Assembly (NCBI GenBank): GCA_002407775.1
Contig: DHOP01000103.1
Span: 1 to 7,587, forward strand
Reading direction: 5' to 3'
From: Prevotella sp. UBA5387
GTDB taxonomy: Bacteria > Bacteroidota > Bacteroidia > Bacteroidales > Bacteroidaceae
DNA length: 7,587 nt
In this document: piece after piece, positions 1-5,570 of the stretch
Layout: the number at the start of each line of letters is the position of its first letter
Position numbering within the stretch: the stretch's first letter is position 1
Position numbers and translations under genes: made by a program
The notes under the pieces: generated by a model
Seen by the model: the letters and a program-made list of their open reading frames with translations, nothing else
Told to the model about the DNA's origin: nothing
Databases searched by the model: none

Positions 1-803
1 TACGGCGGGCACCTGGCGGTGTTGGGGACCAGGCGTCGCAGGGCCTGTCTGCCCGGCAACCGTTCCCTCGACCCTCATGTGCGCAGCATCGTGTTCATGC
101 TCATACGCACGGAGCAGTGGTCTCCAGAGCAGGTGTCTGGACGGCTGAGGAGGGATGGCGTGCCCGTGTCGAAGTCGACATCTATGACTGGATAGCCGCA
201 TGCTCCCCGCACCGTAAGGATGACATCCGCAGGCACCTGCGCCATGGAGGGCATAGGGCGAGGCGCCCGAGGAACACAGGAAGCGGATTGCCCCCTCGGA
301 ACAGGATCTCCATAGATGAAAGACCCGGGGATGGCTATGCCCGTACCGTCGGCGACTGGGAGATGGACACTATCGTGGGCAGGGAGGGAAAGGGAGCCAT
401 GGTAACCCTTGTGGACGGGAAGAGCGGCTACCCGCCCATGGACAAGCTGGACGAGGGAAAGCAGGCGGAGCCTTTGGCACGCACCGTGGTAAGCTTGATC
501 AAGGCCTCGGGACTCAGGACGAGAACTATCACGACCGACAACGGGACCGAGTTTGCGGCGCATGAGGCTATCGCCAGGGAGTTAAAAACCACCGTTTACT
601 TCGCACACCCCTACTCTCCGTGGGAGAAAGGAGCAATGGAGAACGCCAAAGGGCTCGTCAGACAATATATTCCAAAGCAGACCGACTTCAGGGGAGTCTC
701 GCATCGCATGGTTAGACAAATCATGGACAAAATCAATAACAGACCAAGGAAAAAGAATGGATTCTATAAACCATTAGAAATGATTGGAAAAACATTTCCA
801 TAA
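1..803 (+). pseudogene. IS30-family transposase, 5'-truncated by window and frameshifted
   Basis: A DDE transposase of the IS30 family, which cuts and joins the ends of its element. The N-terminal part reads in frame 1 from base 1 and contains the family motif WSPEQVSGRL (118-147), then meets a TAG at 193-195. The expected continuation IYDWIA lies in frame 3 from base 180, so one base appears to be missing near 178-181. Frame 3 then runs to the TAA at 801-803 and holds the catalytic domain: GDWEMDTIVG with Asp at 366-368, TTDNGTEF with Asp at 537-539, and PYSPWEKGAMEN with Glu at 639-641. The triad is intact. No slippery heptamer is visible at the break, and IS30 transposases are normally one uninterrupted frame, so I read this as a decayed copy (or a sequencing error) rather than programmed frameshifting. 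An open frame starting at the ATG at 117 would give only an artificial N-terminus. The upstream part of the gene is off the window. Confidence 0.85.
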
Positions 804-843
804 CTTTGCACTTGCTTATGGAATCCACCATAGCAATCCATAA
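1..843 (+). mobile_element. IS30-family insertion sequence, right-hand part
   Basis: The segment is occupied by an IS30-type transposase reading frame and is strikingly GC-rich over roughly its first 575 bases, whereas the following genes are AT-rich, which points to foreign origin. The left end lies outside the window. The right boundary is not certain: no terminal inverted repeat can be matched without the left end, and no target duplication can be checked. The stretch after the transposase, including an inverted repeat at 815-822/837-844 (cttatgga/tccataag), is the likeliest place for the end. The boundary given here is an estimate. Confidence 0.7.
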
Positions 844-844
844 G
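815..844. repeat. 8-bp inverted repeat after the transposase
   Basis: The arms cttatgga (815-822) and tccataag (837-844) are exact reverse complements separated by 14 bases. They lie just after the transposase stop. No T-run follows, so this is not a convincing intrinsic terminator. It could be part of the IS end or chance in AT-rich DNA. Confidence 0.4.
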
Positions 845-883
845 TTAATTATTCTTAACCGAATAATAAATTCTCAACGCAAA

Positions 884-914
884 ATGACGTTATCATAAAT
901 AAACATTATCTTTG
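884..914 (+). promoter_or_regulatory. Putative Bacteroidetes-type promoter of the 941-4362 gene cluster
   Basis: TATCTTTG at 907-914 matches the Bacteroidetes -7 element TAnnTTTG exactly. The -33 region is weak: ATG at 884-886 sits 20 bases upstream where TTG would be expected. The inferred transcription start lies near 920, leaving a leader of about 20 nt before the ATG at 941. A weak -33 could suit dependence on an activator or another sigma factor, but that is speculation. Confidence 0.55.
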
Positions 915-940
915 CAGATAGGATTTAATGGAACAGGCTT

Positions 941-1252
941 ATGGCAAAAAAGATACTTTCACTATTATTATTGATGGTTTTGTTTATTGGTGCTCCTCAG
1001 ATAGCAAGTGCTTCCCCATCTATTGAAATTATTGAAAATGATTTCGAGAGTATCACTATTTCCGTCAACGAAGAGTCAGTATTACATGTTACAGGTGCAT
1101 CTGGTTTAGTCCTTTTTGTCTATAATGTGACTGGTGTTCAGGTTATGACGATCAAGGTCGATGGTGCGGATAAAAGTTATAACCTGAACTTGCCAAAAGG
1201 TTGCTACATCGTTAAGGTTGGAAAAGTTGTCCGTAAAGTGTCTATTAGATAG
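941..1252 (+). CDS. Small exported protein resembling a free-standing T9SS type A sorting domain
   Basis: This 103-aa protein begins with a Sec signal peptide: KK at residues 3-4, a Leu-rich core at 6-16 and a likely cleavage after the ASA at 22-24. About 79 mature residues remain. Residues about 36-103 look like the beta-sandwich C-terminal domain that sorts cargo to the type IX secretion system: VLFVYNVTG (57-65) corresponds to the usual IYDxxGR strand, NLNLPKGCYIVKVG (81-94) to the LxxGxYxVxV strand, and a basic KVSIR tail follows. In known T9SS cargo this domain is appended to a large protein; here nothing precedes it but the signal peptide. It may be a decayed remnant, or a small cell-surface or periplasmic protein using the same fold. 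The next gene starts 18 nt downstream in the same reading frame after one TAG. The ATG start fits the promoter about 27 bases upstream. Function is not known. Confidence 0.75.
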   Translation: MAKKILSLLLLMVLFIGAPQIASASPSIEIIENDFESITISVNEESVLHVTGASGLVLFVYNVTGVQVMTIKVDGADKSYNLNLPKGCYIVKVGKVVRKVSIR

Positions 1253-1270
1253 AGACTATCCATTTATTCT

Positions 1271-2842
1271 TTGAAATCTGGTAATAAAACCCCTGTTCTT
1301 TTTCTGTTGGCATTAATGTTATGGTCATGCCAAGAGAAAAATCCTAATCCTAATAGTCAGCTTTCCATTGATGACTATGCATCTTTGGATACATCAGTGT
1401 TATCATTAAATTCTCATCGCGTTTGGGAAGAAATAGATTCCTTATCAAAGACGGATGAGGATTCTATGTTTGCAGATGTAGCTACACGAAATATATACAA
1501 TAACAAGAAATCATTCCTATGGGTTGACCGTAAAGGAGTTAATTCCCGTGCTGATAGTATCCTTAATTATTTGCAATGCATAAATAGTCTGGGATTTAGC
1601 AAGCAAAAATTTTGTTTGCATCAGATTGAAAATGATTTAAGAAGAATAAGGAGTCTTGAATTTGGCGACGGAGATAATCGGATTAACAAGGTCATTGCTC
1701 GTCTTGAATATAATTTGACAAAGGCATATTTGAGATATGCTATTGGCCAACAATTTGGGTTTATGAATCCCTCGAAGGTGTTTAATAAGCTTGATGTTCA
1801 AGACTTAGATACTAGTAAGGTATCTTATCATAAGATTTTCGATATTAAGATAAAGCATGAAAACCGTCGTTTTGTAGAGTATGCCTTACATAAAGTTCAT
1901 GTCGATAGTGTTGCCGAATTTCTGCGTGAGACTGAACCCAAAAGTCCCTTCTATTACGCTTTGAGAAGACAGTTGAATAGTACCAATGTAGATTTGCTTG
2001 GTAAAGCACGAATTCAAGTTAATATGGAACGTTGCCGATGGAGAATGCCCGACTATCCGCAGGCTCATTCGAAATATGTATTAGTTAATATTCCATCATT
2101 TCATTTATATGCCCAAGATGGGGATAATGAACTGATAATGCGTGTAGCTTTCGGTTCTTTTGAAAGTAAGACCCCACTTATGATTAGTGAAATTAAGAAG
2201 ATGGAAATCAATCCTCAATGGGTAATGCCGCGCAGTATTATCAAGAAAAGCATTATTCCGCATGTGGGCAATGTTACTTATTTTGATCAAAGGAATTATT
2301 TTATTCGAAATAGATATACTGGAAAGATCGTTGAAACTCGTCAAGTCACACGCCAGATGTTGGAGAGTGGAGATTACTTCGTCATTCAAAGAGGAGGAGA
2401 AGGAAATGCAATGGGGCGAATAGTGTTCCGTTTCGACAACGATTTGGCCATTTATCTGCATGATACTTCTTCACGTGATGTATTCGAGAAATCAGATCGC
2501 GATGTTAGTCATGGATGTGTAAGAGTTGAACGTCCGTTCGACCTTGCTGTTTTTTTGCTTGAAGAAAAGGAATCCTCTTTAATAGATAAGATCAGCTACT
2601 CCATGACTGCAGACGTCACACCATTAGGAATCGAGGAGAAGAAACTAACTGACAAAATGCGCGCCGTAGCTGATACGCTAAATAAAAAAATGTTGATTGG
2701 AAGTGTAAACGTAACTCCTCATATACCAATTTTCATTATCTATTATACGCTATACCCGTCCAAGGATGGCAAAATCAGATCGTATCCAGACGTATATGGT
2801 TATGATGCTTTGATTTACAAAAAACTTAAAAATTACATCTAA
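1271..2842 (+). CDS. YcbB/LdtD-type L,D-transpeptidase, predicted lipoprotein
   Basis: A predicted cell-wall enzyme that makes 3-3 (meso-diaminopimelate to meso-diaminopimelate) peptidoglycan cross-links, or tethers molecules to stem peptides, using a catalytic cysteine. The 523-aa product starts at a TTG; the preceding in-frame TAG at 1250-1252 leaves no upstream ATG, and the first in-frame ATG (1316) would cut the signal sequence. The N-terminus has a short hydrophobic stretch ending in LWSC with Cys20, a plausible but imperfect lipobox (Trp at -2). Residues about 75-245 resemble the helical scaffold domain of the YcbB family. The YkuD catalytic domain follows (about 265-450), with YLHDTSSRDVF (His397) and the signature SHGCVR (Ser413, His414, Cys416). 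The tail, with IFIIYYTLYPSKDGKI and a PDVYGYDA-like end, is typical of the YcbB C-terminus. The ECF sigma gene follows after 10 nt, so co-transcription is likely. Family assignment is firm; substrate and cross-link type are inferred from the family. Confidence 0.93.
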   Translation: MKSGNKTPVLFLLALMLWSCQEKNPNPNSQLSIDDYASLDTSVLSLNSHRVWEEIDSLSKTDEDSMFADVATRNIYNNKKSFLWVDRKGVNSRADSILNYLQCINSLGFSKQKFCLHQIENDLRRIRSLEFGDGDNRINKVIARLEYNLTKAYLRYAIGQQFGFMNPSKVFNKLDVQDLDTSKVSYHKIFDIKIKHENRRFVEYALHKVHVDSVAEFLRETEPKSPFYYALRRQLNSTNVDLLGKARIQVNMERCRWRMPDYPQAHSKYVLVNIPSFHLYAQDGDNELIMRVAFGSFESKTPLMISEIKKMEINPQWVMPRSIIKKSIIPHVGNVTYFDQRNYFIRNRYTGKIVETRQVTRQMLESGDYFVIQRGGEGNAMGRIVFRFDNDLAIYLHDTSSRDVFEKSDRDVSHGCVRVERPFDLAVFLLEEKESSLIDKISYSMTADVTPLGIEEKKLTDKMRAVADTLNKKMLIGSVNVTPHIPIFIIYYTLYPSKDGKIRSYPDVYGYDALIYKKLKNYI

Positions 2843-2852
2843 AATTCATTAC

Positions 2853-3401
2853 GTGAACAATAGCGACGAAGATAAAATAGTCAGGATGTTGACTGATCCT
2901 CACCGACAAAGAGAGGCCTTCTCTGTTGTGGTAAGGCAATACAGTGAATCGCTGTATTGGAAAATTCGCCGTATCGTACTTTCGCACGATGATGCCAATG
3001 ATGTCTTGCAGAACACTTTTATCAAAGCTTGGACTAATCTTTCTTCGTTTCAAGGCAAATCTCGCTTTTCCACCTGGCTATATCGAATAGCTATAAATGA
3101 GTCATTGGATTTCCTTCGTCATCAGAAGATTGTTGAGCAGGTGAGTGCGGATGAGGATCTGAGTGTAGCATCAAAATTGATGTCGGATGAGTTTTTTGAT
3201 GGTAATGAGGCCGATGCCTATTTACAAGAGGCTATTGCTACACTACCAGATGTGCAGAGAACAGTATTCAATTTGCGCTATTATGATGGGATGAAATATT
3301 CAGAGATGAGTATTCTCCTAGATACAACGGAAGGAGCGTTGAAAGCTAGCTATCATATAGCAGTAAATAAAATCAAGGATTATCTGAAGAAAAGAGAATG
3401 A
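2853..3401 (+). CDS. ECF-type RNA polymerase sigma factor
   Basis: A 182-aa extracytoplasmic-function (group 4) sigma-70 factor that would direct RNA polymerase to a dedicated promoter set. Region 2 spans about residues 22-91 and includes the DDANDVLQNTFIKAW segment and the FSTWLYRIAINESLDFLR promoter-melting helix. A variable acidic linker follows (about 92-120). Region 4 spans about 122-180, with TLPDVQRTVFNLRYYDGMKY and a helix-turn-helix ending in TEGALKASYHIAVNKI. Regions 1 and 3 are absent, as usual for ECF factors. The start is GTG, 10 nt after the transpeptidase stop; no in-frame ATG lies nearby upstream. The two genes downstream have the shape of an anti-sigma factor and an exported partner, so activity is probably controlled after translation by an envelope signal. 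Target promoters cannot be told from the window; autoregulation of this cluster is a reasonable guess. Confidence 0.94.
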   Translation: MNNSDEDKIVRMLTDPHRQREAFSVVVRQYSESLYWKIRRIVLSHDDANDVLQNTFIKAWTNLSSFQGKSRFSTWLYRIAINESLDFLRHQKIVEQVSADEDLSVASKLMSDEFFDGNEADAYLQEAIATLPDVQRTVFNLRYYDGMKYSEMSILLDTTEGALKASYHIAVNKIKDYLKKRE

Positions 3402-3422
3402 TTTTTGTTGATATTACTACTA

Positions 3423-3439
3423 TTTTATTGTCAATAAAA
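3423..3439. repeat. Perfect 8-bp inverted repeat with a 1-bp centre between the sigma and anti-sigma-like genes
   Basis: ttttattg-t-caataaaa is a perfect dyad 22 bases after the sigma stop and 88 bases before the next start. It is too tightly centred to form a stable hairpin at full length and has no T-run, so it does not look like a terminator. A protein-binding operator is possible, as is chance in AT-rich sequence. Confidence 0.4.
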
Positions 3440-3527
3440 CCTATGCGAGATGGTATATATCGTAATAATTTCAATATTCAATTAAACTTTTAGAATTAAA
3501 TTTCGTCATAGTATCAAAGGGTTAATT

Positions 3528-3914
3528 ATGGAAAGAGAAGAAAAATATATAGCAAAGGAGTTTGGTCGCAGGACACCTTTCAAAGTGCCAGAAGGCTACT
3601 TTGACAATTTTGCTTCTCAAGTAATGCAGGTGTTACCCGAGAAACAAGTTCCTGTTCAGGCCCAATATGTACCGATTAAGGCAAACAGGCGTTATTATTT
3701 ACGTCGTGTTGCTGTAGCAGCAGCTAGTGTTTGTGTTGCCATATTTGGTGCTGCTGTGATTTTACATAATGACAAAGAGTCCATGGCTAATAACCAGGTC
3801 ACTTCTTCTTGCGAGAGTTACTCCTCGTCCTCATATACTGCTGTTGATGCCTTGGCAGATTACAGCATGCTTGATAGTGAGGATATGTACACCTATTTAG
3901 CAGATTCTAAGTAA
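3528..3914 (+). CDS. Single-pass membrane protein, putative anti-sigma factor
   Basis: A 128-aa protein with the build of a small anti-sigma factor: a cytoplasmic N-terminal part (1-57), one hydrophobic segment (about 58-79) preceded by RR at 54-55 and 59-60, and a periplasmic tail of about 48 residues. No zinc-binding HxxxCxxC motif is present, so it is not a ZAS-type anti-sigma factor. The N-terminal PFKVPEGYFDNFASQVM stretch (17-33) resembles a motif I recall from Bacteroidetes proteins encoded next to ECF sigma genes and may contact the sigma factor. The tail is Ser-rich (about 92-102), then acidic, ending in a DYSMLDSEDMYTYLAD segment. The ATG is supported by AAAGG at 3516-3520, one of the few Shine-Dalgarno-like sequences here. 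It lies 126 nt after the sigma gene and 22 nt before the next gene. The anti-sigma role rests on context and topology, not on a recognised domain. Confidence 0.75.
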   Translation: MEREEKYIAKEFGRRTPFKVPEGYFDNFASQVMQVLPEKQVPVQAQYVPIKANRRYYLRRVAVAAASVCVAIFGAAVILHNDKESMANNQVTSSCESYSSSSYTAVDALADYSMLDSEDMYTYLADSK

Positions 3915-3936
3915 AACAATATAACCATATTATTCA

Positions 3937-4362
3937 TTGAAAAAAATAATTTTTTCTTTAGTTTTGGCATTGTGCACCATACAGATGGATGCTCAAAATC
4001 CTCATATGCGTTTTAATCCAGAGCGCTTTGAGGCTGAAATGGAGCAATTTATAGTAGTTCAAGCTGGCCTGTCTCCTACAGAATCAGCTGTATTTTTCCC
4101 TCTTTATAAGGAAATGCAAGATAAGCAGAGAATGCTATTCAGTAAAAAAAGACGTTACCATCATACTGATACAAGTGATGATAAGGTGAGTCTAGAAGTG
4201 ATTAAAGATATGGATTATATTGATTTGCAGATGAAAAAGATTCAGCAGCAGTACCATCTAAAGTTTTGCAAAGTTCTTCCAGCTGGCAAGGTTCTCCGTA
4301 TTCTTAAAGCTGAAGAAAGATTTCATCGTCAGGCTATTGGGCGAGTATCGCGCGGGCAATAG
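3937..4362 (+). CDS. Small exported helical protein, putative periplasmic sensor or partner of the sigma/anti-sigma pair
   Basis: A 141-aa protein with a clear signal peptide (MKK, then a hydrophobic run to about residue 15, likely cleaved near MDAQ at 17-20). The start is TTG; an in-frame TAA at 3922-3924 excludes longer forms and the signal peptide begins exactly at the TTG. The mature part is charged and predicted to be largely helical. FNPERFEAEMEQFIVVQAGLSPTESAVFFPLYKEM (about 26-60) resembles small Bacteroidetes exported proteins with a 'GLTPxEaxxFFPlYxEM' core, and the rest includes basic and Gln-rich helices (about 85-130). General form recalls periplasmic helical-hairpin proteins such as CpxP/Spy or CnrX, which sense metals or misfolded proteins, but I see no LTxxQ repeat or clear metal ligands, so that comparison is only by shape and gene order. 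It is the last gene before the terminator at 4466-4503. Confidence 0.75.
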   Translation: MKKIIFSLVLALCTIQMDAQNPHMRFNPERFEAEMEQFIVVQAGLSPTESAVFFPLYKEMQDKQRMLFSKKRRYHHTDTSDDKVSLEVIKDMDYIDLQMKKIQQQYHLKFCKVLPAGKVLRILKAEERFHRQAIGRVSRGQ

Positions 4363-4465
4363 CCGATGGATTTTTCCTGCAGAATTAGCTCTTTATTAAC
4401 TTTTGATGATATCTTCTGAATCCTTATAAAAAGGCAGTAGACAATGTCTTGGACAATAAAAAAGC

Positions 4466-4503
4466 AAAAAGCTCGCTAACAAATAATTGTTAGCGAGCTT
4501 TTT
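4466..4503. terminator. Strong bidirectional intrinsic terminator
   Basis: A perfect 17-bp stem (4466-4482 pairing with 4487-4503) closes a 4-nt loop. The stem core is GCTCGCTAACAA and its outer end is AAAAA/TTTTT, so a T-run follows the core on either strand; on the minus strand a second T-run (A-run at 4456-4463 on plus) follows. It would stop plus-strand transcripts of the 941-4362 cluster and minus-strand transcripts of the tRNA gene. Confidence 0.92.
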
Positions 4504-4510
4504 GTTGGTG

Positions 4511-4584
4511 TCGGGGCGACAGGATTCGAACCTGCGACCTCCTGGTCCCAAACCAGGAGCGCTACCGGACTGCGCTACACCCCG
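4511..4584 (-). tRNA. tRNA-Pro (anticodon TGG)
   Basis: On the minus strand, 74 nt fold into a standard cloverleaf. The acceptor stem CGGGGTG pairs with CGCCCCG (one T-G pair) and the discriminator is A. The D-arm contains AGCGCAGTCCGGTAGCGCT. The anticodon stem CCTGG/CCAGG carries the loop TTTGGGA, giving anticodon TGG, which reads proline CCN codons. The T-arm contains GGTTCGAATCC. The 3' CCA is not encoded (the next bases are CACC). The gene ends only 7 bases from the shared terminator hairpin and appears to be transcribed alone. Confidence 0.97.
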
Positions 4585-4599
4585 ATTTTTTGAGTGTCC

Positions 4600-4617
4600 A
4601 TAACCAATATTGGTTAT
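4600..4617. repeat. 18-bp perfect palindrome in the tRNA-Pro leader
   Basis: ataaccaat/attggttat is a perfect self-complementary 18-mer between the tRNA promoter and the tRNA 5' end. It is 15 bases upstream of the mature tRNA. It could be a protein-binding site or, in RNA, a short 7-bp hairpin in the 5' leader removed by RNase P. No role can be assigned from sequence alone. Confidence 0.6.
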
Positions 4618-4634
4618 TTCTTGGATTGCGTGTG

Positions 4635-4665
4635 CAAAGGTAATCCTTTTTGATTGAACAGCAAA
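4635..4665 (-). promoter_or_regulatory. Promoter of tRNA-Pro, Bacteroidetes consensus
   Basis: On the minus strand TTTG (4665-4662) is followed after 19 bases by TACCTTTG (4642-4635). This matches the consensus for the Bacteroidetes primary sigma factor (TTTG, 19-21 nt, TAnnTTTG) without mismatch. Transcription would begin near 4628, about 45 bases before the tRNA. Confidence 0.85.
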
Positions 4666-4766
4666 GAAAATTCTTTTTTTTATTAAAAATAAACCTATTG
4701 ATAGGAGATTTTTAGTAGGTTATTATTCTATAAGCACCATAAACCACATAAAAAGTGGTATTATAT

Positions 4767-5513
4767 TTAAATCTTGAAATACTCCTCCAAGGCACCCCTT
4801 GCACTCCCATGTTCGTTTGGAAGGTCCTCAATGATATGTCCGTCTTCAAGAAGAGCTATACGAGTACTAATGTCTACTGTGTGTTGCAAGTTATGGCTAC
4901 TCACAAGAATCGTAGCACCAGTAGCATTGTGATAGTTCACGAGCAACTGCTTCAATATGTTCTGTCCTGAAGGATCAAGGAAGTTGAATGGTTCATCAAG
5001 TATGACCAATTGTGGCTTTGAGAACAATACAGATATAATTCCAATCTTTTGTTTGTTTCCAGCACTGTAATCTCTAATGTATTTCTTTTGTCCAAACACT
5101 TCGCCATTGGCAAAGGGGAGGAAATGAGCAATGCTTGATTCTTCCAGGTTATCCCAATTTATAGCTGGTAGACCGTTTACTTTCGCAATAAAATCCAAGT
5201 ATTCTTCTGGGCTAAGAAAATCTATTAGGAAACCTTCATCTAAATATGCGCCTGTAATTTCTTTCCATTCCTCGGATTGGGAAGGGTCTATTGACTTTAT
5301 CTCTTCTGCTGCATTTGCCGATGTAGGTGTAAATAGGATGTTACCACCATCGGCTTGGAGTAGATCCAACATTAAGCGAAACAGGGTAGTTTTTCCTGCT
5401 CCGTTATTGCCTACTAATCCTAATATTTCTCCTTGATGTATTGTAAATTCAGGAATGTCAACTGCGTTTTTTTCTCCAAACCTCTTCACGAGGTTATTAA
5501 TATCTATCTGCAT
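4767..5513 (-). CDS. ABC transporter ATP-binding protein, exporter type
   Basis: A 248-aa cytoplasmic nucleotide-binding subunit that would power an ABC-2-type membrane exporter. Walker A is GNNGAGKTT (35-43), the signature loop is the variant YSAGNKQK (149-156), Walker B is LVILDEP with Asp173 and Glu174, the D-loop FLDPSG follows, and the switch His is 207 in SSHN. At the Q-loop the sequence reads YLDEGFLIDFLSPEEYL (about 90-106), with Glu93 about where the usual Gln would be. A stretch rich in Ser, Asn and Glu (about 62-82) lengthens the region between Walker A and the Q-loop. No permease gene lies on either side: downstream is tRNA-Pro and upstream is the sigma factor gene 57 nt away on the same strand, so co-transcription with the sigma gene is possible. 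The ATG is preceded by AT-rich sequence with no Shine-Dalgarno, normal for this phylum. The substrate is unknown. Confidence 0.92.
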   Translation of the reverse strand: MQIDINNLVKRFGEKNAVDIPEFTIHQGEILGLVGNNGAGKTTLFRLMLDLLQADGGNILFTPTSANAAEEIKSIDPSQSEEWKEITGAYLDEGFLIDFLSPEEYLDFIAKVNGLPAINWDNLEESSIAHFLPFANGEVFGQKKYIRDYSAGNKQKIGIISVLFSKPQLVILDEPFNFLDPSGQNILKQLLVNYHNATGATILVSSHNLQHTVDISTRIALLEDGHIIEDLPNEHGSARGALEEYFKI

Positions 5514-5523
5514 GATTTATAAT

Positions 5524-5546
5524 ATTCGTTGAAATAATAAACGAAT
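5524..5546. repeat. 7-bp inverted repeat between the sigma and ABC genes
   Basis: attcgtt (5524-5530) and aacgaat (5540-5546) can form a 7-bp stem with a 9-nt loop in the 57-nt gap between the RpoD-like and ABC ATPase genes. There is no T-run after it on the minus strand, so it is not a good terminator. It may influence translation or stability of the ABC gene transcript. Confidence 0.35.
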
Positions 5547-5570
5547 TTCAGCGCAACTTATTGTAAAGGA

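Noticed and set aside
178..195. Programmed -1 frameshifting of the transposase
   Set aside because: There is no slippery heptamer or A-run at the junction, and IS30 transposases are normally made from one frame.
75..563. Long minus-strand open frame opposite the transposase
   Set aside because: It lies antisense to clear IS30 motifs and is explained by high GC content, which makes stops rare; its translation resembles no family.
1250..1270. Readthrough of the TAG joining the small sorting-like protein to the transpeptidase
   Set aside because: The two frames are in phase, but the transpeptidase has its own lipoprotein signal sequence right after the gap, so two separate proteins are the simpler reading.
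4692..4721. Inverted repeats aaccta/taggtt and cctat/atagg between the tRNA promoter and the ABC gene
   Set aside because: They are short, overlap each other, and are expected by chance in such AT-rich sequence.
4743..4759. Hairpin accac/gtggt as a terminator for the ABC gene
   Set aside because: The stem is only 5 bp with a 7-nt loop and is not followed by a T-run on the minus strand.
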